From positions 1 to 64,000 of the IMG/VR virus record IMGVR_UViG_3300007640_000004: DNA of 64,000 nt. One strand, given 5' to 3'. How positions within the stretch are numbered: position 1 is the first letter of the stretch; each line of letters opens with the position of its first letter. The notes beneath the pieces were generated by a model, which saw only the letters and a program-made list of their open reading frames with translations, searched no databases and had not been told where the DNA came from. Source of the stretch: a virus. Below, piece after piece: positions 34,586 to 42,721 of the stretch. The translations under genes were made by a program, and so were the position numbers.

Positions 34586-37057
34586 TTACTGACCTATAGC
34601 TCCGGTTCCGCTGCCTGTCTTGGCTTCACGAAGGGCTACCTCGTTTCGAATCTTGGCCGCGACCTTCGCGTCTTCCAGAGCTTGCTTCTGCTCGTGGTCC
34701 TCACGGCGTATCGCCATATCGAGGTCTGCCTTGCGGCGGGTGATCTCCATATCGAGTTCGCTGGCCTGAACTTTGGCGTCATGGGCACGGGCGGCTTCGG
34801 CGAGTTTCATATCAGTCGGGCTGATCTCCCCCGCAGCCCCCTCTGGAGCCGGACCTCCGCCCTGCCCCTCCATCGCGGCCATCTCTGCCATCTCTGCTTC
34901 CGCAGCTTGCGCCTCCATGGCATCCCGCTCCATTTTGGCCTTGGCTTTCTGGGCGTTGTTGAGTTGCTCCTCAAGAAGTTGGAGGATCTGGCGTGTCTCA
35001 TTGACCACGGGCTCCAAATTCGGATTGGAAGACGCCATCTTGGCCGTATCGGACAAGTGGAAATAGATGGCCCCCATAATCGGAAGTGTCTCGACAGGGT
35101 CAATGTGCCCTTCTTCGATTCCGGTAAGGATATTTTGCGCCAGCGGGATATGGACCCTCAAGTGCTTGCCGTGCATCTCGGAGGACAAGGGAGGGATCTC
35201 GGTGCCATCCTCCAGCTTCAAGTTCTCCAACAGGGCGATCTTGGTGTCGATCGAATCCCGATCGGTGCCATTGGTCTTGGATGGAGCAGGAGCGTAGCGG
35301 TTCGCCATCTTGTGGCCCACCAGTGTAGCGACTTGGTCGTGGACCAAGTTCTTCTGGCCGATTTCGTCAAACTGTCCAGCCATGGCAGCGAGTTCCTTCT
35401 GGACGAGCATCCGGTTGGCCGCCGATCCGTCACCCACCGAGCGGGTGGCCTCGGTGCGCTCAAGGTCGAGGTTCTTGATGAACTCCTCGTCGACTCCGGC
35501 GAACAGACAGTCCTCGTAGAACTTCTTGACGATGGGATCTTTCCGATCGCCCTCGATGATCCGGCGGGTGATCTCGCGCTGGGCTTTCGACCACGCTTGG
35601 TAGAACAGGTTGATCGAAGAACCGGAGATCCGGCTGGTGACTTCCAGATCGGAAGCGACTTGCATCTGGTTGCGATAAGGCGAACCACGATCGGGGCCGT
35701 AAGTGGTGACTGTGTCCGTGTTCTGGAGAAGCTGGTCCGTGATGTCATTCATCATGGGTGTCAGGACTTGGTCCATGTTCGGCATCGCCTTCTCTACGAT
35801 CTTGGCGTCCGGACTCAGGACCGCATAGGCCCCGTAATAGGAAAACTCTAACTCGTCGATCCCTCGTTGGTTTAACGGCTGGATCATCACGGCGGCACCC
35901 ATCATGGACCCGTCGATTCCGTGGCAGCGCATCTTGTTCAGGATCTGAACATGGGAGCCTATCATGTGGCCAAGACCGCGGACCGAGTGGTAGGTGCCGT
36001 TGGTGCCGACCCCGTTGGTGAAAAAGATGTAGGCTTTGGTGGGGTGGGAGAACCGCTTCTCTTTCTGGTAGCAGAAGCTCTGAGGGTTGTGTTCCGCGCA
36101 CATCTTGTGCGAGATCGACCCATCCGTCTCCTTGACCCAAAAGTGCAGGATCGATATCGCAGGGTTTTCGATTCCAATAAAGACGTCGTTGTTCTTGAGC
36201 GTGGCCTGCCACGACTCAAAGGTAAACCCCGAAGTGGACGTCCGGCTCGCGCCGACCGTGCTAACGTTCTGATTCAACAGGCGGATAACCTCGTCAACAT
36301 CCCATCCGCGTGCCTTGGCCGCCTTCGGGTTCTTGATGAACCCGAACAGCTCATCGACCTGATAGTCGCGGCGGCTGACAGCGACCGAGATGTATTCCTC
36401 AGACGCGGGAGTCTGGCGGGGGATCAACATATCATCCAGTCCGCCGACTTGGAATTTGAAAGTCTGTGGGTTGTCGAAATACAGGACGCCCACCCCGTGC
36501 TTGGTGAAGGTCGAACACAGACGCAGGTAGCGGGAATGGAAGTCGGGCCAGTTGCGTTGGGCCTCGGTCAACTTCTCAGCGACGATCTGCTCCTTGGCGA
36601 AAGTCTCGTCGTCGGTGTCCGGATACTTGGACTTCACTTCCATGAACGTCTCCAAGCTCGCGTAGAGGTCGACGTAGGAAGACAGGGCGATGTTCAGAAT
36701 CCGAGCACCCTGCCCGAAGTTCACGTTGGTTTTTTGGGACTGACCCGAAGCGATCAGCTTGGCTTGGTCGAACGGGGGAGCCCCGTCGAACATGGCGTCG
36801 TGCCGTGCCCGAACAAGGGCGGAGCCTTCATCAGCGCGGCGAAGTTGGACATAGCACCCGATGGCGGCGGCGACATCCTGAAGACGAGATCCCGGAATTG
36901 CGGGGGTTTCACCGTCGTCCTCAAAGGTTTTGAGGTGGAGGCTGTCGAGTTCAGACGGCACGCGCCCCAAGACTGCGTTGCCCGCGCCCCGCCCCATTTT
37001 GGTGGCGGGATTAATCTTGAAACTACCGCCGCTGGGCTTTGATCCGTTCTTCGCCAT
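34586..37057 (-). CDS. Portal protein
   Basis: At 823 residues this is a large podovirus-type portal protein, forming the ring through which DNA is packaged and ejected. The N-terminal third has the wing features (NIALSSYVDLYASLE near 138). The centre includes conserved stem-type helices (INLFYQAWSKAQREI, about 472-486). The C-terminal 170 residues are a long Ala/Glu-rich coiled coil, as in barrel-bearing portals. It lies upstream of scaffold and capsid genes in the usual head order. No Shine-Dalgarno precedes the ATG; a 12-bp hairpin ends 8 nt upstream. Confidence 0.75.
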   Translation of the reverse strand: MAKNGSKPSGGSFKINPATKMGRGAGNAVLGRVPSELDSLHLKTFEDDGETPAIPGSRLQDVAAAIGCYVQLRRADEGSALVRARHDAMFDGAPPFDQAKLIASGQSQKTNVNFGQGARILNIALSSYVDLYASLETFMEVKSKYPDTDDETFAKEQIVAEKLTEAQRNWPDFHSRYLRLCSTFTKHGVGVLYFDNPQTFKFQVGGLDDMLIPRQTPASEEYISVAVSRRDYQVDELFGFIKNPKAAKARGWDVDEVIRLLNQNVSTVGASRTSTSGFTFESWQATLKNNDVFIGIENPAISILHFWVKETDGSISHKMCAEHNPQSFCYQKEKRFSHPTKAYIFFTNGVGTNGTYHSVRGLGHMIGSHVQILNKMRCHGIDGSMMGAAVMIQPLNQRGIDELEFSYYGAYAVLSPDAKIVEKAMPNMDQVLTPMMNDITDQLLQNTDTVTTYGPDRGSPYRNQMQVASDLEVTSRISGSSINLFYQAWSKAQREITRRIIEGDRKDPIVKKFYEDCLFAGVDEEFIKNLDLERTEATRSVGDGSAANRMLVQKELAAMAGQFDEIGQKNLVHDQVATLVGHKMANRYAPAPSKTNGTDRDSIDTKIALLENLKLEDGTEIPPLSSEMHGKHLRVHIPLAQNILTGIEEGHIDPVETLPIMGAIYFHLSDTAKMASSNPNLEPVVNETRQILQLLEEQLNNAQKAKAKMERDAMEAQAAEAEMAEMAAMEGQGGGPAPEGAAGEISPTDMKLAEAARAHDAKVQASELDMEITRRKADLDMAIRREDHEQKQALEDAKVAAKIRNEVALREAKTGSGTGAIGQ

Positions 37058-37065
37058 AAGTGAAG

Positions 37066-37095
37066 GACAGGGTATCCCGTTAAGGATACCCTGTC
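37066..37095 (-). promoter_or_regulatory. Perfect 12-bp hairpin before the portal gene
   Basis: GACAGGGTATCC (37066-37077) pairs with GGATACCCTGTC (37084-37095), loop CGTTAA. It fills most of the gap before the portal ATG at 37057 and lacks a T run, so a role in mRNA stability or translation is more likely than termination. Confidence 0.55.
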
Positions 37096-37111
37096 TACAG
37101 CGAATTAGGGC

Positions 37112-37378
37112 TCAGCGTCGGTGACACAGGTCAGCACTCCAAAGCTGACCGACTGTGAACTGGGGAAACATGGGATGAGCCTTCCCCACATCTTCAAGAG
37201 TGTCCCCAATCTCCAGCCCGTAGTCCCCCGAGGCCGCGTAGTAGCGGGCACCAGTGACAAAGCCCCTAGCCGCACGGAGGCCGAAGCCCCACGCATGGCG
37301 GGCAACGACTCGTTCGCCAAGCCCCCATCCGGCATCGGCAGGGTCACAGGGAACGCCGGTTAGCGCAGGGTCACTCAT
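37112..37378 (-). CDS. Small hypothetical protein
   Basis: This 88-residue protein (MSDPALTGVPCDPAD) is aromatic and Gly-rich with no recognised family. I prefer this frame over a shifted one because its start overlaps the upstream gene's end by 8 nt, the pattern of the whole cluster, and the protein ends with a coherent amphipathic segment. It lies just upstream of the portal leader hairpin. Confidence 0.45.
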   Translation of the reverse strand: MSDPALTGVPCDPADAGWGLGERVVARHAWGFGLRAARGFVTGARYYAASGDYGLEIGDTLEDVGKAHPMFPQFTVGQLWSADLCHRR

Positions 37379-37805
37379 CGGGAAGGAACTTCATCTCTTC
37401 CTTGCTCCCCGCACTAAGCACCATGTCTTCCTCCTTATACATAAGGTTGTGGGCCGCCCTAGTGTGTGTCTCCCCGAATCCTGCGAGACTTTCTTGCAGG
37501 TTCAGGAAACCTGTCCGGACGGCGCAATACTGATCGCCATCTTTGAAGATGTGGATCGTGTCCTTGGGGAGAGTCATAGGTTCAAGGGCATCGGAGTTGA
37601 CGCAGAGAAGACGCCCCAAATCGGTGGAGTTGGCGTTGATGTCGTGGCCTCGGTCCACAATCCCGAGTTGGATCTCCTCGTGGAGGAGGCTGGTGGCACT
37701 GTTGGGCATCTCTTGGCCTTGGGCTTTGAGGAGTTCAACTTTGAGTTCGGCGATCCGGCAGATGAACTTGTTGCGGGAGCCTTTTTTCTTGTAGTCAGGT
37801 ATCAT
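37371..37805 (-). CDS. Hypothetical protein with GDQYCAVRTGFLNLQES motif
   Basis: This 144-residue protein ends with IHIFKDGDQYCAVR followed by a GFLNLQES-GFG segment (about 85-115), a pattern that recurs in phage hypothetical proteins of unknown function. The N-terminus is a basic helix. It overlaps the neighbours on both sides by a few bases (ATGA-type junctions), so the 37-40 kb genes are probably translated as a unit. No biochemical role can be named. Confidence 0.5.
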   Translation of the reverse strand: MIPDYKKKGSRNKFICRIAELKVELLKAQGQEMPNSATSLLHEEIQLGIVDRGHDINANSTDLGRLLCVNSDALEPMTLPKDTIHIFKDGDQYCAVRTGFLNLQESLAGFGETHTRAAHNLMYKEEDMVLSAGSKEEMKFLPDE

Positions 37806-38101
37806 TTTGTTCTTGGGTTTGGGTTTGGGTTCTGGTTAGGGCTTTTGTTAGGGCTTTTGTTTGGGTAGGCTGAGGTGGTTGGTAGTCCGGTCGTGGAGAA
37901 GGGGAAGGGGGTCTTGGGCAATACGTTGGTCCATGTGAAGTCTCCTCGATAGGCGACGGGAGCGAACAGGACGATGGCTTCCTCCAAGTCCCCCTCCAGC
38001 CCGAGGATGGTGGGCTTGGCTTCCACCAAGGGGCGAACCCCGAGGAGGAAGCCGGAAACCACCGCCGCTGAACGGGCGAGTATTTTGCGACGGCTGATCA
38101 T
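37802..38101 (-). CDS. Small exported protein with twin-arginine-type signal
   Basis: This 99-residue protein begins MISRRKILARSAAVVSGFLLG, with the SRRxIL consensus followed by a hydrophobic stretch and an Ala-containing cleavage region near VEAKP, matching a Tat (or Sec) signal peptide. The mature part contains YRGDFTWTNVLPKTPFP, which resembles both the C-terminal FRGDYRWTNI and the N-terminal LVPQTPFP segments of the major capsid protein here. The tail is Asn/Pro/Lys-rich repeats. Export and a capsid-derived origin are inferences. Confidence 0.5.
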   Translation of the reverse strand: MISRRKILARSAAVVSGFLLGVRPLVEAKPTILGLEGDLEEAIVLFAPVAYRGDFTWTNVLPKTPFPFSTTGLPTTSAYPNKSPNKSPNQNPNPNPRTK

Positions 38102-39219
38102 GGTTCAGAACTCCAGAACGGGACGTCATCCTCCTTGGGAACCCCGCAAGGGGAGCCGTCCAACTGTTCCCACCATTTCAAGACATTCTCCGGTGTGTAG
38201 ACTCCGGCGCTGGTGGCATGGAACTGGATTCCTTCATCCGTATCGCTGACGTAGCAGATCACACTGATCCCCTTCGGGTTATCCTTCTTACGGATATTTT
38301 TGTTAATGGCCTCTTCCGGAGTCCATGGCCGGTGGGTGTCCGTGAGTTTCTCGGGCGTGATTTTCTGCAACACGAAGCAGGGCCAGAAGGCCGTCAACGC
38401 ACCGGATTTCAAGGGCTTCAATTTGAAACCATGGACCCCTCGGTCTTCCAGAACTTTGTGAGGTTCGCCGACGCGGTTCTGGCGGTTCTTGGCAAGTTCA
38501 CAGGAGGGGCCAGCCCACCCGCCCTCAGTCGTGGTTTCAGGAACCCGCTTTACCAAGACGGTATCGCCGACCTCGATCCCGCAGATTTTGTGGCTGCGGA
38601 GATATTCGCGCCGAGTCGGGGAGTAGTAATGAGACAAGGCGGTGTGGGGAAACACGTAGCCGGAAGCCCTGCGTAGTTTCAGATATCGGGCCCTCGACAG
38701 CGCGGTTTGCTCGAACGGGGAAGGCTCGACATACCGAAGGGTCAGGCCGTGGTAACCTCGGTCCTCTACGATCTCGTAAAGCTGAAGACTAGCGGAGTCA
38801 TGGGGGGACCGAACCGCATCGTCCATGGGGCCAACCCAAGTGCTTTTCCACCCAGCGGTGTAGCCTTCAACTTTTTGGAGAACCGACACGATGTCGCCGA
38901 TTTGGAAGTCCCGTTCGTTCTGCTGCCTGACGTATTCCTCCGTAGTGGTTTCGGCTTTGGGGTCGTGCTTCCGGATTCGGTAATAGCCTTTCGTGAAGTA
39001 GGCGAGGCTGTCGTCAGCGGGAGCCCACCCCACCTCGGGGGCGACATGGGACCGGTAATCAAGATCCGCTTTCGCCCCGCCCGCCCTGACGAAGGTAAAG
39101 GCGCGGACAGTCTCCCGATCATCAGGGCTCAAGTGGCTAACGTCGATCAGGTGTTTGGATTCTATTTCCACGAGTTCTGGTTCTGGTTGGTTCATACTAT
39201 TTTTGGGTTGGGTATTCAT
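38098..39219 (-). CDS. Hypothetical protein with two related domains
   Basis: This 373-residue protein contains two similar stretches: a first with QIGDIVSVLQK and VEDRGYHGLTL (about 96-165), and a second with EVGDTVLVKRV and LEDRGVHGFKL (about 215-275). They resemble SH3-like barrels duplicated in tandem. The C-terminus is aromatic and may be a third, diverged domain. No family is recognised. It overlaps the next gene by 4 nt. It belongs to the cluster of accessory genes upstream of portal and may be an early or regulatory protein despite its position. Confidence 0.5.
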   Translation of the reverse strand: MNTQPKNSMNQPEPELVEIESKHLIDVSHLSPDDRETVRAFTFVRAGGAKADLDYRSHVAPEVGWAPADDSLAYFTKGYYRIRKHDPKAETTTEEYVRQQNERDFQIGDIVSVLQKVEGYTAGWKSTWVGPMDDAVRSPHDSASLQLYEIVEDRGYHGLTLRYVEPSPFEQTALSRARYLKLRRASGYVFPHTALSHYYSPTRREYLRSHKICGIEVGDTVLVKRVPETTTEGGWAGPSCELAKNRQNRVGEPHKVLEDRGVHGFKLKPLKSGALTAFWPCFVLQKITPEKLTDTHRPWTPEEAINKNIRKKDNPKGISVICYVSDTDEGIQFHATSAGVYTPENVLKWWEQLDGSPCGVPKEDDVPFWSSEP

Positions 39220-39222
39220 AAT

Positions 39223-39672
39223 TCACTTTCTGTGTTTTGGTTCACCCTCGATGGGCCTCTCAAAGGAACGGTATTCCGGCTCTGTGATTTCGGGGTATTC
39301 GATTTCCAGCAGCAGGTCGATGTAGTGCTTCGCCTTCTCCAGATCCTCGCGACCTCCCTTATCCCGATGACGGCACAGGTATTTAATCGCGTTGGCCTCG
39401 CAGTAGTTCAGTTTGTTCTTCTGGCAGAACTCGACAGGCTGGATGGGTAGGTCCTTGTAGTGGACGCCGCCAATTTGGTTGGAGAGCGCAGAGCCCTTCG
39501 GTGCGTGCTTACGCTCCCTGTCGGCAAGGCAGATGGCGCAGTTGGCGCGCCCATCCTTTCCTCTGAAGATCGTGCCGCAGGTCACGCACTCCTGATTCCT
39601 CCATGTGTCGGGTTGCGCGGGCATTCGGTCTTTAGGGAAATCGTGAGGGGTGAACAAAGCGGGGTCGTTCAT
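39223..39672 (-). CDS. DUF3310 family protein with zinc-ribbon N-terminus
   Basis: This 149-residue protein has CVTCGTIF...CAIC (about 29-46), a zinc-ribbon-like pair of CxxC motifs, and then the DUF3310 pattern: HYKDLPIQPVEFC (about 71-83), EANAIKYLCRHRDKGG (about 92-107) and EDLEKAKHYID. The family is common in phages and includes T7 gp1.7-type nucleotide-kinase-like proteins; its activity here is untested. The fused zinc ribbon is not part of the usual domain. Confidence 0.75.
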   Translation of the reverse strand: MNDPALFTPHDFPKDRMPAQPDTWRNQECVTCGTIFRGKDGRANCAICLADRERKHAPKGSALSNQIGGVHYKDLPIQPVEFCQKNKLNYCEANAIKYLCRHRDKGGREDLEKAKHYIDLLLEIEYPEITEPEYRSFERPIEGEPKHRK

Positions 39673-40607
39673 GGTTTCTTCTTTTTGGATTGGGCTTCGG
39701 CGGCTTCGGCGGCTTCGGTGATTTTTGCCTCGGTCGATTTGAAATACTCCTTCACATCGAACTGCGGGTTGTATCCGGTAGTCCCGTGCCGGTCGGCTTC
39801 CATCTGAGGGGTGGTGTCCGGCCAGACCTGCTCATAGAGAACCCGAAGGGTCCATTTCGGGCGGGCCTGCGACCCATAGGGTTCATCGCGCACCAACAGA
39901 ACCTGCGGGTATTTGCCGTCGACCAGCTGAGGCACGACCTCGTAGGGCATCTCTTCTCCGGTATGTGGATTACTCGTCCGGCCGTTACTGTATTCCTTGA
40001 TCCGATAGATCCGCGCTTGGTCGGTCATCGCGTAGCCGGAGTATTTGATATCTTCCATGGACCGCCAACGCTCGCGGCCTCCGGCGGCCACATCCAGTTC
40101 TCGGTTCACAGTCTCGACCCACTCGTCGGAACCCACGATATGCCCGACCAGAAAACGGGGGAACCGGCCCTTGGCGATCTCGTCGGACGAAACCCAAACC
40201 CCACACCCGACCGGCTTGTAGTAAATCTGAGTCCGGAGCGATGTCTTGCTACCGGCGCTGCCGCTGTTCACGATGAGGTTGGCTCGGGCGGATCTCTTCT
40301 CGGGCTGGCATTTGAGAACCGTCATCCGCTTGAACGAATAGACCCGCCGCTCATACAGCCCCTCTTGGGTGATCATCCGGTAGAAGGGCATCCCCAAAAC
40401 TGGCAGCGACCCGACGAGGTGCTTCTGTTCGAACAGGGAGAGGGGGCGCTTCGCCCAAGGCAACTGAATCTGGAAAGGGTCTTCCCGTTTCAGCAAGTTG
40501 TCGATGTTGGCCCGACAGATCGGGTCGTTGTGATGAGGGGGCACCGGAACCGGTGGATCATCAATAGTCTCTTGGATTCGCGCATAGGTCGCGTTCGTTA
40601 TCTTCAT
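39669..40607 (-). CDS. Hypothetical protein, first gene of the leftward head operon
   Basis: This 312-residue protein is basic, with a beta-rich centre and an Ala/Glu-rich C-terminal helix ending SKKKKP. No family is recognised. It has an ordinary 5' leader of about 37 nt behind a near-consensus promoter (-10 at 40651-40656), so it heads the long minus-strand transcription unit. It overlaps the DUF3310 gene by 4 nt. A DNA-binding or recombination role is possible from charge alone. Confidence 0.5.
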   Translation of the reverse strand: MKITNATYARIQETIDDPPVPVPPHHNDPICRANIDNLLKREDPFQIQLPWAKRPLSLFEQKHLVGSLPVLGMPFYRMITQEGLYERRVYSFKRMTVLKCQPEKRSARANLIVNSGSAGSKTSLRTQIYYKPVGCGVWVSSDEIAKGRFPRFLVGHIVGSDEWVETVNRELDVAAGGRERWRSMEDIKYSGYAMTDQARIYRIKEYSNGRTSNPHTGEEMPYEVVPQLVDGKYPQVLLVRDEPYGSQARPKWTLRVLYEQVWPDTTPQMEADRHGTTGYNPQFDVKEYFKSTEAKITEAAEAAEAQSKKKKP

Positions 40608-40650
40608 GTTGGCACTTTTGGGTTAGAACTTTGTTCGGAGGCTGAGCCCA

Positions 40651-40679
40651 GTTATACCGCGCGCTCCGGCCGTCGTCAA
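40651..40679 (-). promoter_or_regulatory. Sigma70-like promoter of the leftward head operon
   Basis: On the minus strand TTGACG (40674-40679), a 17-nt spacer and TATAAC (40651-40656) lie 43 nt upstream of the ATG at 40607. This is the best-matching promoter in the window. Confidence 0.75.
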
Positions 40680-40709
40680 CCGATTAGTTCTTCAAAATTT
40701 ATCTATCAC

Positions 40710-40845
40710 TCTAGCTATGAAGGGGGGTGGTTGAAAACCCCCTATAACTCATACTATCTTATAGGATCTGTTCCTATAAGATAGTATGATCTCTAGGGAC
40801 TTTTTACCCCCCCCCCCTTATAAGCAGCAACCTAGTGAATTGGGG
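40710..40845 (+). promoter_or_regulatory. Control region copy 2: promoter-like palindromic repeat
   Basis: TTGAAA (40731-40736), an 18-nt spacer and TATCTT (40755-40760) form a promoter-like pair. The -10-like box lies in a palindrome with 18-bp perfect arms (40749-40766 and 40772-40789, loop TCTGT). Reverse-complemented, the element matches the 7262-7385 copy over about 110 bp, including the downstream CTAGGGACTTTTTACC and AACCTAGT. It faces the 41403 operon. Confidence 0.65.
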
Positions 40846-40849
40846 GGTC

Positions 40850-41003
40850 AATATCGGGGATTCAAGACTCAGGATTCTGGGTGCGCTGGGGTCCATGCGG
40901 GACCTCGCGAAAGGTTCGTCGAGACAGGTTCGGCGGATCGTGCGCCGAAAATCGACTTCTATTAGCTCCGCTTATACGAGCAACATCCGAGCTAATTTTT
41001 TCT
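40850..41003 (+). ncRNA. Candidate structured RNA with terminator
   Basis: TTCGGCG (40929-40935) pairs with CGCCGAA (40943-40949). A final stem ATTAGCTC (40961-40968) with GAGCTAAT (40989-40996) is followed by a T run to 41001. A rightward transcript from the palindromic promoter would end here as a short RNA. No coding or conservation evidence is available. Confidence 0.35.
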
Positions 41004-41331
41004 CAGACCCCTATATATGTATACGGGTGCGCGGGGAAAAGTCGACCCCCCTCCCGTGGCGTGGTTACCGGAACCGAGGCCCAGCTATATTGAATGTGGA
41101 ATCCTCATTACTCGTTCATTATCAGGGACTTAGGAGCCTAGATGTGGGGTTCACGGCCTGAAAAGTGAGGGCGTACTATCTAATAGGAGCCTCTGATTCC
41201 GCCTGATTCCTCGATCTTGAATCCCAAACCCAGAGCTAGCCATTGCCTAGCCTGATCGGACTGCCATGCCGCAGCCCTTATGTTTACTGGGATAGAGCGG
41301 GAAGGGTTGTGATAAAGGTGTAACGGGAAAG

Positions 41332-41360
41332 CCCGCTTATCCCGTGACGGGATAAGCGGG
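41332..41360 (+). repeat. Intergenic 13-bp-stem hairpin 1 (CTT type, loop TGA)
   Basis: CCCGCTTATCCCG, loop TGA, CGGGATAAGCGGG. It precedes the first gene of the operon. Confidence 0.9.
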
Positions 41361-41402
41361 TTAACCCAATTAACCAAAAACAAAATAAGAAAGATAACGA
41401 TA

Positions 41403-41981
41403 ATGAATAACGAACAAATCAAAGCCATTGCGGCAATCGTCAAATTCGCTACCGCCGAAGACGCGAAGATCAATAAGCAATACGTCGATCAAGTTGGTGC
41501 AGCGATGAAGGTCGCCGCTATCGCGAAGACTGAACTCGTGACCCACATCGCGACCACGCTGAAAAGCGATACCGCATTCGTGATCGATCCAAATTCGCCG
41601 GACTTGACTCGTCCGAAGGAGGTCACCGTCGACGATTGGAAGTCAATCGTGACTCGTCGCAAGATCGCCAAAAAGCGCGGTGACTTGCTCGTGATCAAAG
41701 CAACCAAGCTGGCCGTGAAAGACGCGGGCATCAAGATCAGCACCTCCGCAGTGAACGTCGCGACCAAAGCGGCTGGGCTGTCTGCCCGTGACCGCGGCAT
41801 GATCTCCGAGATGGGAGTCGACAAGCTGAACCTCGTTTGTGGCAAGTCTAAGAAAAGCACGAAGAGCAAGAAAGGCGGACACACCGTCGAGACTCTTACC
41901 GCTCTCTTGCAGTCCATCGATTACGCTACCGCAAAGGCTGCTATGGAGGCAGCCCACACTTGCAAGGTGACTCGCAAGTAA
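41403..41981 (+). CDS. Basic hypothetical protein, first gene of the hairpin-punctuated operon
   Basis: This 192-residue protein is Lys/Ala-rich and helical with a strongly basic patch (KSKKSTKSKKGG, about 149-160) that could bind nucleic acid. No family is recognised. Its leader is A-rich with AAGAAAGATAA, repeated before other genes here, and it is framed by hairpins at 41332 and 42005. As the first gene of the early operon it may be a DNA-binding regulator or abundant early protein. Confidence 0.55.
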   Translation: MNNEQIKAIAAIVKFATAEDAKINKQYVDQVGAAMKVAAIAKTELVTHIATTLKSDTAFVIDPNSPDLTRPKEVTVDDWKSIVTRRKIAKKRGDLLVIKATKLAVKDAGIKISTSAVNVATKAAGLSARDRGMISEMGVDKLNLVCGKSKKSTKSKKGGHTVETLTALLQSIDYATAKAAMEAAHTCKVTRK

Positions 41982-42004
41982 TCCGACCGACCTGACAGTC
42001 TTAA

Positions 42005-42033
42005 CCCGCTTATCCCGTCACGGGATAAGCGGG
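42005..42033 (+). repeat. Intergenic 13-bp-stem hairpin 2 (CTT type, loop TCA)
   Basis: Same stem as hairpin 1, loop TCA. It starts 23 nt after the stop of the 41403 gene. Confidence 0.9.
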
Positions 42034-42048
42034 TGTCTGCGGACCAGA

Positions 42049-42076
42049 GGACACGGAGGCTCCGGCTTTCGTGTCC
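42049..42076 (+). repeat. Second-type intergenic hairpin (a)
   Basis: GGACACG (42049-42055) pairs with CGTGTCC (42070-42076); the loop contains GGCTCCGGC. It lies directly after hairpin 2 and resembles the hairpin at 42373-42400. Confidence 0.65.
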
Positions 42077-42124
42077 CCTTGTCAGCGGATCAATTCCGAT
42101 CCCTGTAACCCAAATAACAAAATA

Positions 42125-42346
42125 ATGAAACTTGATACCATATCCCGCCTCGACAGCCAGTACCGCGCTGTCCAATCTATCCGGCGTCTACTCCTTGACC
42201 GCTACCCCCGCCACCACGACGAGGTAGACCACCTCCTCAACCACGCCGCGCCAGCAACGCTGGTCTACCAAGGTCGCATGACAATCAAGGAGTACTATCA
42301 CGACACCCGTCAGCAGATGGGTGACGCCTACGACGCCGCCTACTAA
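42125..42346 (+). CDS. Small hypothetical protein
   Basis: This 73-residue protein (start MKLDTISRLD) is helical, His/Tyr/Arg-rich and has no recognised family. The ATG at 42125 follows an A-rich leader. It is bracketed by second-type hairpins before and after. It may be a small nucleic-acid-binding or regulatory protein; nothing in the sequence decides it. Confidence 0.5.
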   Translation: MKLDTISRLDSQYRAVQSIRRLLLDRYPRHHDEVDHLLNHAAPATLVYQGRMTIKEYYHDTRQQMGDAYDAAY

Positions 42347-42372
42347 TATCCCATCGTCGTCTCTTGATCAGG

Positions 42373-42400
42373 GGACGCGACGGCTCCGGCCATCGTGTCC
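42373..42400 (+). repeat. Second-type intergenic hairpin (b)
   Basis: GGACGCGA (42373-42380) pairs with TCGTGTCC (42393-42400, one G-T pair), loop CGGCTCCGGCCA. Outer GATCA (42366-42370) and TGATC (42411-42415) extend the stem. Confidence 0.65.
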
Positions 42401-42451
42401 TCTCGTCAGGTGATCCAACTAACAGAGTGATCCTGTAAACCAAAAACAAAA

Positions 42452-42706
42452 ATGAAAGTAAACAAGAATACCCATCGCAACGTTACCGCCCCTGTCCTCG
42501 ACCTGATCGGCGAGCCTCTGAGTTCGGACGCTCACGCCGCTCCCGTCGTCAAGCTGGAGGCCGATGAGTTCCTCCGCTTCAAGCTCCAGTCGGACGCGGA
42601 CCACCGTGCCGCTCGTGCCGCTCGTGCTGCCAAGGCACGGCGCGAGGCTCTGATCGGGAAGACGCCGCTCGCCTCCGTGTTCTCCGCCCTCGTGGTGGAA
42701 GACTAA
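42452..42706 (+). CDS. Small hypothetical protein
   Basis: This 84-residue protein has a basic Ala/Arg-rich central helix (HRAARAARAAKARRE, about 51-65) between acidic segments. No family is recognised. It follows an AACCAAAAACAAAA leader and is followed by hairpin 3 after 15 nt. The basic helix could contact RNA or DNA. Confidence 0.5.
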   Translation: MKVNKNTHRNVTAPVLDLIGEPLSSDAHAAPVVKLEADEFLRFKLQSDADHRAARAARAAKARREALIGKTPLASVFSALVVED

Positions 42707-42721
42707 TCCCAACCCGATCGA

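Larger units (their letters stand above)
40608..41402. other. Gene-free divergent control region
   Basis: This 795-bp gap separates leftward head genes from rightward early genes. It holds the leftward promoter (40651-40679), the palindromic control repeat copy 2 (40710-40845), a possible structured RNA with a terminator (40850-41003) and the first hairpin of the punctuated operon (41332-41360). The short open frames here look random. It is a good candidate for a replication origin as well. Confidence 0.5.

Noticed and set aside
34217-35851. A long plus-strand open frame (544 codons) opposite the portal gene.
   Set aside because: It is the antisense of the portal coding sequence, has repetitive His/Leu/Arg-rich composition and no start context; it reflects high-GC codon bias.
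40835-41161. A 108-codon frame in the control region.
   Set aside because: It runs through two hairpins and a terminator-like stem, has poor codon pattern and starts within the repeat; a non-coding region is more likely.
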